A DNA stretch of 30,438 nt from Clostridiales bacterium (lineage in GTDB: Bacteria; Bacillota; Clostridia; Oscillospirales; CAG-272), in assembly GCA_019415985.1 (NCBI GenBank), contig DXYE01000022.1, positions 1 to 30,438 on the forward strand. Direction: 5' to 3'. A model generated the notes under the pieces. The model was not told the origin of the DNA and made no database searches. It worked only from the letters and a program-made list of their open reading frames with translations. The number at the start of each line of letters is the position of its first letter. The stretch's first letter is position 1. Below are positions 7,660 through 16,051 of the stretch, piece by piece. A program made the position numbers and the translations under genes.

Positions 7660-9000
7660 TTAATCTGTGTCGTGGGCAAACTCTTCATAAATCGCACGCG
7701 TTGCGCGTTCAAAGTCACTGTCGTCTACGCCGATGATAATATTAAGTTCGCTGGAACCCTGGTCGATCATGCGGACATTGATATCTGCACCGGCAATGGC
7801 GTTGAAGAGCCTTGACGCCGTACCCTTTGTGCGAATCATGCCTCGTCCGACAACGGCAATCAGGGCTAGGTGATCCACGATAGAAATGGAATCCGGGGAG
7901 ACGGCCTGACAGATTTTATGCAGGATTCTGTCCCGCTTTCCTTCGAGATCTTTCTGATTGAGGACAACGCACATGGTGTCAATGCCGGAGGGCAAATGTT
8001 CAAAGCAGATGCCCTCTTCTTCGAGCACGCCAAGTACACGGCGGCCAAAGCCGATTTCCTGGTTCATCATGTCTTTTTCCAGGGTTATGACGCAAAATCC
8101 CTTTTTGCCGGCTATACCGGTAACGGCGCGTGTTGCGGCCGAACTGTCGGCCGAGCCATTACCGGCGACGATCATCGTACCCTTTGCGGCCGGATCGTTC
8201 GTATTCCGAATATTGATCGGTATGCCTGAAAAGCGAACAGGAAAAATCGCATCCTCGTGCAGGACGCCGGCACCCATATAGGAAAGCTCGCGCAGCTCGT
8301 GGTAGGTAATGGTCTCGATGGTTTTCGGACGCTCGACGATACGCGGGTCTGCCATGAGAAAGCCGGAAACGTCGGTCCAGTTTTCATACAGATCCGCCTC
8401 GGCGGCACGGGCGACGATAGAGCCCGTAATATCGGAGCCGCCGCGCGAGAAGGTTTTTACGGTACCATCCGGAGAAGCACCGTAAAAGCCGGGAATGACA
8501 GCCCTTTCGTGACATGCGAGCGCTTTCTTCAGCGCAGTGTTTGTGCGTTCACTGTCGTAGCTGCCGTTTTCGTCGAAGAAAATTACTTCCGCTGCGTCAA
8601 TAAAGTCATAGCCAAGATAGTCGGCCAATAAAATACCGTTCAGATATTCACCGCGACTGGCGGCATAATCTTTACTGCCGCCGGAAAGCAGCGTTGTACG
8701 GACCATTTCCAATTCATGCTCAAGAGATACGCTGAGATGGAGTTCCCTCTGGATGCTCTCGTATCTGTCGGTGATTTTTTCAAAAATCCGGTCGAAATTT
8801 TCGCCATCTTTGACAGCCTTATAACAGGCGTACAGCAGATCGGTCACCTTCTCATCCTTCGAATGCCTTTTACCGGGGGCTGACGGAACGACATAGCGTC
8901 TGGATGCATCCGCCTGAATAATCTCTGCCACCTTTTTAAACTGACCGGCTTCTGCGAGTGAGCTGCCGCCGAATTTTACAACAACAAGTTTTGTCTGCAC
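7660..9000 (-). CDS. Aspartate kinase (monofunctional, ACT-regulated)
   Basis: Catalyses ATP-dependent phosphorylation of L-aspartate, the first step to lysine, threonine and methionine. The N-terminal kinase domain starts with KFGGSS at residues 9-14 and carries TFSRGGSDITG at 183-193 and GVLHEDAIFP near 245-254. About 150 C-terminal residues form the ACT-domain pair expected to sense end products (ITLEKDMMNQEIG..., and LALIAVVGRGM). I start at GTG 9000 (446 aa), because GAGGAG at 9013-9008 lies 7 nt upstream; a longer ATG start at 9024 would place that site inside the gene. It has a consensus promoter and only a 38-nt leader, so no lysine riboswitch. It is first in an operon with the amidohydrolase. 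Whether it corresponds to LysC, ThrA or a third isozyme is not decidable. Confidence 0.95.
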   Translation of the reverse strand: MQTKLVVVKFGGSSLAEAGQFKKVAEIIQADASRRYVVPSAPGKRHSKDEKVTDLLYACYKAVKDGENFDRIFEKITDRYESIQRELHLSVSLEHELEMVRTTLLSGGSKDYAASRGEYLNGILLADYLGYDFIDAAEVIFFDENGSYDSERTNTALKKALACHERAVIPGFYGASPDGTVKTFSRGGSDITGSIVARAAEADLYENWTDVSGFLMADPRIVERPKTIETITYHELRELSYMGAGVLHEDAIFPVRFSGIPINIRNTNDPAAKGTMIVAGNGSADSSAATRAVTGIAGKKGFCVITLEKDMMNQEIGFGRRVLGVLEEEGICFEHLPSGIDTMCVVLNQKDLEGKRDRILHKICQAVSPDSISIVDHLALIAVVGRGMIRTKGTASRLFNAIAGADINVRMIDQGSSELNIIIGVDDSDFERATRAIYEEFAHDTD

Positions 9001-9044
9001 AGGACTTCTCCTCGATTCAAGCAATTTCTATATCAGATTATTCT

Positions 9045-9073
9045 ATTATATGAAATATAACTGCTTTTGTCAA
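9045..9073 (-). promoter_or_regulatory. Consensus sigma-A promoter of the aspartate kinase gene
   Basis: On the minus strand TTGACA (9073-9068) and TATAAT (9050-9045) are both perfect and 17 nt apart. Start of transcription should be near 9038, 38 nt before the GTG start. Confidence 0.88.
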
Positions 9074-9248
9074 TGTAAAATATACCGAAAATGCAAATAA
9101 AAAGTGTGAAAAATAGCGGAATATGTCAAGAGCAGTTCCCTTTTCCTGACATAAAAATAACAGAATTTTTAATTCAAAATAAAAGCAGGTCGACGAAAAG
9201 CATCCTGCTGAAGGAAATATGCGTCGGCTTACCTCTGACAAATGTGTC
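9074..9248. other. Divergent intergenic region between the aspartate kinase and D,D-carboxypeptidase promoters
   Basis: No supported gene. AGCAGG (9184-9189) pairs with CCTGCT (9204-9209). Read on the minus strand, this hairpin is followed by TTTATTTT, so it resembles a minus-strand terminator although no minus-strand gene is evident above it. It may insulate the aspartate kinase promoter or end an antisense transcript. Confidence 0.35.
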
Positions 9249-9277
9249 TTGCAATTCTCCTCCTATTGTGATATAAT
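9249..9277 (+). promoter_or_regulatory. Sigma-A promoter of the D,D-carboxypeptidase leader
   Basis: TTGCAA (9249-9254) and a perfect TATAAT (9272-9277) are 17 nt apart. Transcription should begin near 9284, which leaves a leader of about 340 nt before the ATG at 9622. Confidence 0.8.
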
Positions 9278-9283
9278 AATTTC

Positions 9284-9621
9284 GCTAACGGTGCATGAGG
9301 AATTAGAGTTCTCACGTTTTGGACAAACCTTGCGAGGCCGGTTCGAGATACCGGGACGCAGGGATATCATAATATTGTACAAAATGCTATAGGTATTTTT
9401 TTCAGAACCGTCTGAGAAAATTACGGGTTTTTATTCGGTTTCCGCCTCTGATTCGGATGAAGGCGACGGAAAATGTAAGATACTATAGTCAGACATTTAC
9501 GAAAAAAAAGAAAGGGCGGGAAAACCTGAAAACCCTGGAGATGTAAAACGATGAGCTGCGCTGAACACACGCGGAGACATAGATAGAAGGAAGGAACAGG
9601 AAAAGGAGCAGTCGGAGTTTC
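9284..9621 (+). promoter_or_regulatory. Long structured 5' leader; possible riboswitch resembling the c-di-GMP-I (GEMM) aptamer
   Basis: The 338-nt leader has no gene. Its first 120 nt carry TCACG (9312-9316), GGACAAACC (9321-9329), a CCGGT/ACCGG hairpin (9338-9354) and GACGCAGGG (9355-9363). This echoes the GEMM layout in which GGGCAAACC and GGGACGCAAAGCC flank a hairpin. CGTTTTG (9315-9321) can pair with CAAAATG (9380-9386) to close the element. A T7 run follows at 9396-9402. ATACC (9348-9352) can pair with GGTAT (9392-9396) only if the inner hairpin opens, which suggests switching. Further hairpins follow at 9439-9472 and 9471-9498. Departures from GEMM: an extra short stem after AAACC, and no clear tetraloop receptor. 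The leader is real if the promoter is; the class is uncertain. Confidence 0.35.
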
Positions 9622-10641
9622 ATGAATCAAAAAGCGCTATACCGGCAGCGGCGCCGGTACATCATCATTTCAGCCTTTCTTTGCTGCGGCTTAGCTGTAG
9701 TGCTGACTTTTGCATTTTTTATTATTCAGAGCCTTGGTGACAGCGGAAACGCGGAATATAACCAGTCGGCTGAACAAGGGGGATTCATTGACTGGCCGGT
9801 TTCGGAAAGCGGAGAACATTATTCATCGTTTTCCGAGAAACGAACGGCATATGCAGCAGTTCGGGAAGAGGATATGCACCGGGGGCCCTTGATTCTGGTC
9901 AATGCAGAGACTGAATATCAATTTCCGGATAATGAGGAGGCTATTCTGTCAGTATACGAGGAGAAGAACGAACATTATAAAGTAAGCAGCCGCAGCGAAG
10001 CGCTTCACCGTGACGCGTTGCAAGCGCTGAATCTGATGACGGAGGCTTTTTTCGAAGAAACCGGTTTGGACGATATTATGGTCAACAGCTCCTATCGGAC
10101 GCTGGAAGAGCAGAAGGAGGTTTATCAATCGACGGTACAGACGCGCGGGGAAGCCTATGCGGAAACCTATGTAAGCGCTCCGGGATACAGCGAGCATCAC
10201 ACGGGTTTGGCTGCGGACTTGGCTATCTATACGGATGAAGGTGCTATGTATACGTTCGATGGAAGAGCGGAGTACAACTGGGTGTATGAGCATTGCGCAG
10301 AATATGGCTTTGTTATGCGGTATCCTGAAAATAAAACCGATGTGACGGGTATTGGGTATGAATCCTGGCATTTCCGGTATGTCACCGTGCCTCACGCCCT
10401 GGCGATGACGGCAAAGGGACTTTGCCTGGAAGAATACATCGAATATATTCAGCTTTTTACCTATGACGGAGAACGTCTGACTGTTGCCGGTCCCGGCGGC
10501 GAGGGGTATGAAATTTATTTTGTGGAAGCAACGGGCGAGGCAGAGCAGCAGATTCCGGTTCCTGAAGGGAGCAAGTACGAAATTTCGGGAAACAATGTCA
10601 ACGGCTACGCAGTGGCTGTTTCTGTTGGCGTGGCTGCGTGA
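9622..10641 (+). CDS. Membrane-anchored D-alanyl-D-alanine carboxypeptidase, VanY/M15B family
   Basis: A zinc peptidase that removes the terminal D-Ala from peptidoglycan stem peptides outside the membrane. A single N-terminal membrane anchor spans about residues 13-36, after a basic cytoplasmic start. The catalytic domain (about 120-260) has the SxHxxGxAxD motif S190-D199 with H192 and D199 as zinc ligands. The EsWH motif supplies E247 as general base and H250 as third ligand, and NSSYRTLEEQ (155-164) is the substrate-binding strand. A C-terminal extension of ~80 residues is acidic and lacks a recognised motif. The start has GGAG 5 nt upstream. It lies 87 bp before mtaB and may be co-transcribed. 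Its long leader implies RNA-level control. Absence of vanS/R/H/X genes nearby argues for housekeeping wall trimming rather than vancomycin resistance. Confidence 0.92.
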   Translation: MNQKALYRQRRRYIIISAFLCCGLAVVLTFAFFIIQSLGDSGNAEYNQSAEQGGFIDWPVSESGEHYSSFSEKRTAYAAVREEDMHRGPLILVNAETEYQFPDNEEAILSVYEEKNEHYKVSSRSEALHRDALQALNLMTEAFFEETGLDDIMVNSSYRTLEEQKEVYQSTVQTRGEAYAETYVSAPGYSEHHTGLAADLAIYTDEGAMYTFDGRAEYNWVYEHCAEYGFVMRYPENKTDVTGIGYESWHFRYVTVPHALAMTAKGLCLEEYIEYIQLFTYDGERLTVAGPGGEGYEIYFVEATGEAEQQIPVPEGSKYEISGNNVNGYAVAVSVGVAA

Positions 10642-10728
10642 TGAGGGATTTTCTGTTAATGTTTTATGTGACTGAGGACAGGACGGCGGATTTTTCGCTC
10701 ATGAAAACGGAAGGGACTGATCAGAGCA

Positions 10729-12048
10729 ATGCAGACCGGGCGGCCGAGGGCGGCAGTCTATACCTTAGGCTGCAAGGTCAATCAATATGAAAGTCAAGCC
10801 ATTGCGGAAGCACTTGCAGAAGCTGGTTTTGAAATCTTGGATTTCCATGAAAAGTGCGACATCTATATCATCAATACCTGTACAGTTACCGCTGAGAGCG
10901 ACCGAAAGGCGCGGCAGATTGTTCGCCGCGCATGGCACCAAAATACAGAAGCAGGAATTTTTGTGACTGGCTGTTATGCCCAAACGCAGCCGGAGGCTGT
11001 TGCAAAGCTGCCCGGTGTCGTTTACGTCTGCGGAAGCCGGAACAAATTATCGGTTGTGACTGAGGCTTTAAAATATATAGATAGCGTGAGACCTCTCAAA
11101 GAAGATATTTGCATCTGTGTGTCGGATGTGGAGCGGGATCCGTTTGAAAAAATGAGTATCCGCAGAGCGGAACGTGTGCGGGCGGGGATTAAAATTGAGG
11201 ACGGCTGTGACAACCGGTGTACATACTGTGCTATTCCGGGAGCGCGCGGACGCGTTGCGTCCAAGCCTCCACGAGATGTTCTCGCGGAGGCCGAGTCGCT
11301 TGTTCGAGCGGGATACTGTGAAATTGTTCTGACAGGCATTGAAACGGCATCTTATGGTAAGGATCTAACCGGCGTCGGCTTGATCGATCTACTGGAACTT
11401 GTCGACCGGATTCCCTGTCTCGAGCGGGTCCGCCTGGGATCCCTGGATCCTTCCTATCTGTCTATGGATGTGATTTCTCGTATGTCGGAGCTTATACATT
11501 TAGCACCGCATTTCCATCTGTCGGTGCAGAGCGGTTCAGATGCCGTTCTTTGTAAAATGAAGCGTCGATATCGGGCGGAAACGGTAGCGAGAAGCGTTGC
11601 GGAAATCAGAAAATACATGCCGCAGGTCCTGTTTACGGCGGATATCATTGTTGGATTTCCCGGGGAGACAGACGCACAATTTCAGGAAACGGTTTCTTTG
11701 GTGGAACAAATCGGGTTTCTTCATGTTCACGTTTTTCCCTATTCACCCCGAACCGGAACAGTCGCCGCGAAAATGCAGGAGCAGGTGTCTGAGCATGTAA
11801 AAAGGCAGCGCGTAGCTGTTTTGAACGATGTTCAGCAGAGGTCAGAAAAGCGTATTTGCCGGCTCGAGGCGGAAGCGTCGCGCACCTATTCCGTTTTGTT
11901 TGAGAGGTATGAAAATGGGCGGAATATCGGCCGGGCGGCGAATTTTCTCGAAATTTCCGTACCGGGTGGGGAGGATCTCTCTGGAAAAATACGAACGGTG
12001 CGAGTGATGGGGATCAGGGCCGGGATGCTGCACGGCGTTTTGATATGA
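10729..12048 (+). CDS. mtaB: tRNA (N6-L-threonylcarbamoyladenosine(37)-C2)-methylthiotransferase MtaB
   Basis: A radical-SAM methylthiotransferase that converts t6A37 to ms2t6A37 in tRNAs reading ANN codons. The N-terminal MTTase domain has cluster cysteines C15 (TLGCKVN), C51 (NTCTVT) and C82 (TGCYAQ). The radical-SAM CxxxCxxC is C160/C164/C167 in GCDNRCTYCAIPGARG. A TRAM domain closes the protein (about 375-439). TLGCKVNQYES distinguishes MtaB from MiaB, which has a different N-terminal signature. Length (439) is normal. The ATG at 10729 is preceded by a weak, rather distant AGGG; the N-terminus fits family members. It follows the D,D-carboxypeptidase on the same strand and precedes purL by 101 bp. 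Confidence 0.94.
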   Translation: MQTGRPRAAVYTLGCKVNQYESQAIAEALAEAGFEILDFHEKCDIYIINTCTVTAESDRKARQIVRRAWHQNTEAGIFVTGCYAQTQPEAVAKLPGVVYVCGSRNKLSVVTEALKYIDSVRPLKEDICICVSDVERDPFEKMSIRRAERVRAGIKIEDGCDNRCTYCAIPGARGRVASKPPRDVLAEAESLVRAGYCEIVLTGIETASYGKDLTGVGLIDLLELVDRIPCLERVRLGSLDPSYLSMDVISRMSELIHLAPHFHLSVQSGSDAVLCKMKRRYRAETVARSVAEIRKYMPQVLFTADIIVGFPGETDAQFQETVSLVEQIGFLHVHVFPYSPRTGTVAAKMQEQVSEHVKRQRVAVLNDVQQRSEKRICRLEAEASRTYSVLFERYENGRNIGRAANFLEISVPGGEDLSGKIRTVRVMGIRAGMLHGVLI

Positions 12049-12149
12049 TTAAAATGTCAATTAAGGTGAGATCTACTGTCGATTCTGTCAGGCATTAGAT
12101 AATCTCCGATAGATAGCAATAAACGGAAAAGAAAGGATGAACCGATAAA

Positions 12150-15100
12150 ATGGTATATCGAATTTTTGTGGAACGATCGGCGAATTACGCGGGGGAGGCT
12201 CAGTCGCTTTGCAGGGATCTGCGCTGCAATTTACGTATTGACAGTCTGACAGGCGTGCGATTGTTCCATCGATATGACGTAGAAGGCATTGATGCGGAGG
12301 TATTTGAAAGAGCGAAAAGAACTATCTTTTCCGAGCCTCAGACGGATCTGATTTATGAAGAATTGCCGACTTTTGAAAAAACGGGCAGGATTCTGGCTAT
12401 CGAGTATCTGCCCGGACAGTACGACCAAAGGGCGGATTCCGCCGCGCAGTGTATTCAACTGATTTCTCAGGGGGAGAGACCGACCGTGAGAACGGCACGT
12501 ATCCTTTATCTTGAGGGGCAGTTGACCGATGCGGCTTATCAGGCAGTACGCAATTACGTTATCAATCCTGTGGAATGCCGGGAGGCTGGCTTGGATGCCT
12601 TTGAAACCCTTAAATCCGATTTTGAGATTCCGCAGAGCGTGGAGACATTAACGGGTTTTTTAAACAAAAGTGTGGAGGAGCTGAAAGCTTTTTTGGAGGA
12701 ATACGGTCTGGCGATGGATCTGGACGATATCATATTCTGTCAGAACTATTTCCGAGAGGAGGAGCGGCGGGAGCCGACCATAACCGAAATTCGGCTGCTG
12801 GACTCCTATTGGTCCGATCATTGCCGTCACACAACCTTTCTCACAGCCATTGACGATGTCGTTATACATGACGAATTTATAAAGGAAACTTTTGAGGATT
12901 ATCTGGCTAAACGCGAGATCGTATATGGCGTGCGGAATAAGAATGTAACACTTATGGATATTGCCACAATGGCGGCCAAATATCTCAAAAGGGTCGGAAC
13001 GCTCCGCGGACTTGACGAATCGGAGGAAATCAATGCGTGTTCGGTCAAGATCCGCGTCAAAGTGGATGGGGAGGAGCAGCCGTGGCTGCTGATGTTCAAA
13101 AACGAGACGCACAACCATCCCACTGAAATTGAACCCTTCGGCGGCGCCGCGACTTGTCTCGGCGGCGCAATCCGCGATCCTTTGTCCGGACGTGCCTATG
13201 TTTATCAGGCGATGCGTGTCACAGGCGCGGCGGATCCGCGCGTTCCGGTTCGGGATACCATGCGGGGTAAGCTGCCGCAGGCAAAAATTACAACCGGCGC
13301 GGCAAACGGGTACAGCTCCTACGGAAACCAAATCGGTTTGGCTACGGGCGGCGTTTATGAGATATACCATCCGAATTATGTGGCTAAGAGACTGGAAATC
13401 GGTGCAGTAATAGCTGCAGCACCGGAGGAGAATGTCGTCAGACAGTCGCCGGAGGCGGGAGATGTTGTTATTCTTTTAGGCGGCAGGACTGGCCGTGACG
13501 GCTGCGGCGGCGCGACGGGATCCTCAAAAGCGCATACAAAGGAAAGTCTTACCTCCTGCGGAGCCGAGGTCCAAAAGGGAAATCCGCCGGAGGAGCGTAA
13601 AATACAGCGCCTCTTCCGAAATCCCGAGGCCACCAGACTGATCAAGCGTTGCAACGATTTCGGCGCCGGAGGCGTATCCGTGGCCATTGGAGAACTGGCC
13701 GACGGTCTGCGTATTGACCTTTCCCGCGTACCTAAAAAGTACGAGGGGCTTGATGGAACAGAGCTTGCTATTTCAGAATCTCAGGAGCGAATGGCTGTTG
13801 TTGTGAGCCCGTCGCATGCGGACCATTTTATAGAACTGGCAGGCAGAGAGAATCTTGAGGCAACGGCTGTCGCCGTCGTTCAAGCGGAACCGAGACTTGA
13901 AATGGTGTGGAACGGCAAAACTATTGTGAACCTTTCCCGCAGATTTTTGAATTCAAACGGTGCAGAGAAGCATACTGCTGTTGTCATATCGCCATCTCAA
14001 ACGAAGGGCCTTTTTGATGACCTGATACATAAGCTGCCTTCCGGAGATGCCAAAGAAATGATTTTCTCTATGCTCGGAGATTTGAATATCTGTTCGCAAA
14101 AGGGTCTTGTAGAGCGCTTTGATTCTACCATTGGAGCTTCCACAGTGGTTATGCCTTATGGCGGGAAATATCAGTTAACCGCTCCGCAGTATATGGCTGC
14201 AAAAATTCCCGTTCTGTCTGGCGAGACGACAACGGCCTCTGTTATGGCTTATGGGTTTGATCCGTTTGTATCCTCCAAAAGCCCATATCACGGTGCATAT
14301 TATGCGGTACTCTCCTCTCTTGCAAAGCTGGTTTCAGCCGGCTTGAATTATGAGAATTGTTATCTCACGTTCCAGGAATACTTTGCAAAGCCGCAAAATG
14401 ATCCGAAAAGGTACGGTCAGCCTGCTGCAGCGCTTTTGGGCGCTTTCCGCGCACAAATGGATTTCGGCGTTGCTTCCATTGGCGGAAAGGACAGTATGTC
14501 CGGCACGTTTGAACACATTGACGTACCGCCTACACTTGTTTCTTTTGCTGTAGCCCAGGCCGAGGCCTCCGCGTTGCTGACGCCCGAATTTAAAAAAGCA
14601 GGGAGCCGTGTTTATGTTCTTACACCCGTATATGATAAGGATGGCTTTCCAAACAAAGAGGAGATGCTGCGGCTGTTCCGTTATGTGCATCTGCTTGCAT
14701 CCCAGGGAAAGATTCTCTCCTGCTATGCGGTAGGCTATGGCGGTATTGCGGAAGCTGTGGCGAAAATGACGTTCGGCAATCACATTGGCTTTAATTTTGA
14801 TCAGTCGATGACAAAACAAAAGCTCTTCAGGAGCTCTTACGGTGCTTTTGTGGTCGAAACGGATGAAAATCTGAAAGGATATCTGTTGGGTCACACAAAG
14901 GATACTCCCAACATTTTGATCGGAAATGAAACCATAGCGCTGGAGGAGATGATTGAGGCTTGGAGAGCACCGCTTGAATCCGTTTTTCCGACCAGAACTG
15001 CCGACGTCGGTGAACACATCGTCGAAACCTTTTCCTATCGGGTACGTTCACAGGTCAGACCGTCTGTGCGTACGGCAAAACCGCGCGTACTAATTCCGGT

Positions 15101-15878
15101 ATTTCCCGGAACAAACTGTGAATACGATACCAAGCGGCAGTTCGATGCCGCAGGTGCAGAAACTGAAATCTTCGTATTCCGGAATATGACCGCAGAAGCT
15201 CTGACAGACTCGATTGAACGGTTGGCGAGAGCATTGTCGCAGAGCCAAATTCTCATGCTGCCCGGCGGCTTTTCCGGAGGAGATGAGCCGGACGGTTCCG
15301 GAAAGTTTATTACGGCCGTTCTTCGGAATGCGCGTATCAAGGAGGCTGTCTGCGAGCTTCTTGAAAAGCGTGATGGTTTGATCCTGGGCATCTGTAACGG
15401 CTTCCAGGCCCTGATCAAGCTGGGTTTGCTGCCGTACGGCAAAATCATGGATGAAATGACGCCGGATTGTCCAACGCTTACCTTTAATAAAATCGGAAGA
15501 CATCAGTCTATGATGGTTCATACAAGAATATCCTCCGTTCATTCTCCTTGGCTTGCACAGGTTGAGGAGGGCGATATCCATACCGTTCCGATCTCCCACG
15601 GAGAGGGACGGTTTACAGCCAACGAAAAAACGCTCCAGAAGCTGATTGATCATGGTCAGATTGCGACACAGTATGTCGATCTGAACGGGGATCCAACAAT
15701 GGATATACGGTATAATCCAAATGCTTCGGTATACGCCATAGAGGGTATTCTGAGTCCTGACGGCAGGGTGTTCGGAAAAATGGGACATAGCGAACGTATC
15801 GGTTCTCATGTAGTAAAAAATGTCCCTGGTGAAAAGGACCAGAAGATATTCGCCTCCGGCGTTGCATATTTTCAGTGA
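12150..15878 (+). CDS. purL: Phosphoribosylformylglycinamidine synthase, single-chain PurL with C-terminal glutaminase
   Basis: Catalyses the fourth step of purine synthesis, FGAR + Gln + ATP to FGAM. This is the long one-polypeptide form (1242 residues) that combines PurS-like, PurL and PurQ functions. The synthase signatures include SYWSDHCRHTTF (about 223-234), the NETHNHPTEIEPFGGAATC motif near 317-335, and GRTGRDGCGGATGSS in the first ATP-binding half. The C-terminal class I glutamine amidotransferase starts near residue 975 (PVFPGTNCEYD), and its nucleophile is the Cys of LGICNGFQALI near 1081. The start has AAAGGA upstream. No purine riboswitch is visible in the 101-bp upstream gap. 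It stands apart from other pur genes. Downstream is a GC-rich hairpin. Confidence 0.97.
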   Translation: MVYRIFVERSANYAGEAQSLCRDLRCNLRIDSLTGVRLFHRYDVEGIDAEVFERAKRTIFSEPQTDLIYEELPTFEKTGRILAIEYLPGQYDQRADSAAQCIQLISQGERPTVRTARILYLEGQLTDAAYQAVRNYVINPVECREAGLDAFETLKSDFEIPQSVETLTGFLNKSVEELKAFLEEYGLAMDLDDIIFCQNYFREEERREPTITEIRLLDSYWSDHCRHTTFLTAIDDVVIHDEFIKETFEDYLAKREIVYGVRNKNVTLMDIATMAAKYLKRVGTLRGLDESEEINACSVKIRVKVDGEEQPWLLMFKNETHNHPTEIEPFGGAATCLGGAIRDPLSGRAYVYQAMRVTGAADPRVPVRDTMRGKLPQAKITTGAANGYSSYGNQIGLATGGVYEIYHPNYVAKRLEIGAVIAAAPEENVVRQSPEAGDVVILLGGRTGRDGCGGATGSSKAHTKESLTSCGAEVQKGNPPEERKIQRLFRNPEATRLIKRCNDFGAGGVSVAIGELADGLRIDLSRVPKKYEGLDGTELAISESQERMAVVVSPSHADHFIELAGRENLEATAVAVVQAEPRLEMVWNGKTIVNLSRRFLNSNGAEKHTAVVISPSQTKGLFDDLIHKLPSGDAKEMIFSMLGDLNICSQKGLVERFDSTIGASTVVMPYGGKYQLTAPQYMAAKIPVLSGETTTASVMAYGFDPFVSSKSPYHGAYYAVLSSLAKLVSAGLNYENCYLTFQEYFAKPQNDPKRYGQPAAALLGAFRAQMDFGVASIGGKDSMSGTFEHIDVPPTLVSFAVAQAEASALLTPEFKKAGSRVYVLTPVYDKDGFPNKEEMLRLFRYVHLLASQGKILSCYAVGYGGIAEAVAKMTFGNHIGFNFDQSMTKQKLFRSSYGAFVVETDENLKGYLLGHTKDTPNILIGNETIALEEMIEAWRAPLESVFPTRTADVGEHIVETFSYRVRSQVRPSVRTAKPRVLIPVFPGTNCEYDTKRQFDAAGAETEIFVFRNMTAEALTDSIERLARALSQSQILMLPGGFSGGDEPDGSGKFITAVLRNARIKEAVCELLEKRDGLILGICNGFQALIKLGLLPYGKIMDEMTPDCPTLTFNKIGRHQSMMVHTRISSVHSPWLAQVEEGDIHTVPISHGEGRFTANEKTLQKLIDHGQIATQYVDLNGDPTMDIRYNPNASVYAIEGILSPDGRVFGKMGHSERIGSHVVKNVPGEKDQKIFASGVAYFQ

Positions 15879-15890
15879 GGTTAACAGCGG

Positions 15891-15924
15891 GGCAGGCTGT
15901 CCTGCATCCAAATGCCAGCCTGCC
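15891..15924 (+). terminator. GC-rich hairpin after purL, terminator-like without a U-tract
   Basis: GGCAGGCTG (15891-15899) pairs with CAGCCTGCC (15916-15924), with an inner GCAT/ATGC stem. It starts 13 nt after the purL stop. No T-run follows, so it may stabilise the 3' end or terminate inefficiently. Confidence 0.5.
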
Positions 15925-16051
15925 GCCTCTCGTTGTACTGATCTGCTGTCCCATGAAAACATTGCATAGAGAACATGCATCGATGAAAAAAACGCTGCCG
16001 TATGGATTTTGAGTGCGGTTGGCGAAGATCAATTGAAAGAGGTGCCGCAAG

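Noticed and set aside
9290..9420. Reading the leader as a lysine, SAM, TPP, purine or cobalamin riboswitch
   Set aside because: None of the signature sequences of those classes is present on either strand; only GEMM-like elements were seen.
9622..10641. Calling the carboxypeptidase a vancomycin-resistance vanY
   Set aside because: No vanH, vanA/B, vanX or two-component genes flank it; M15B carboxypeptidases are common housekeeping enzymes in Clostridia.
14334..15017. A 227-codon minus-strand frame, and another of 236 codons at 12660-13370, within purL
   Set aside because: Both are antisense shadows of purL, without initiation signals or known domains.
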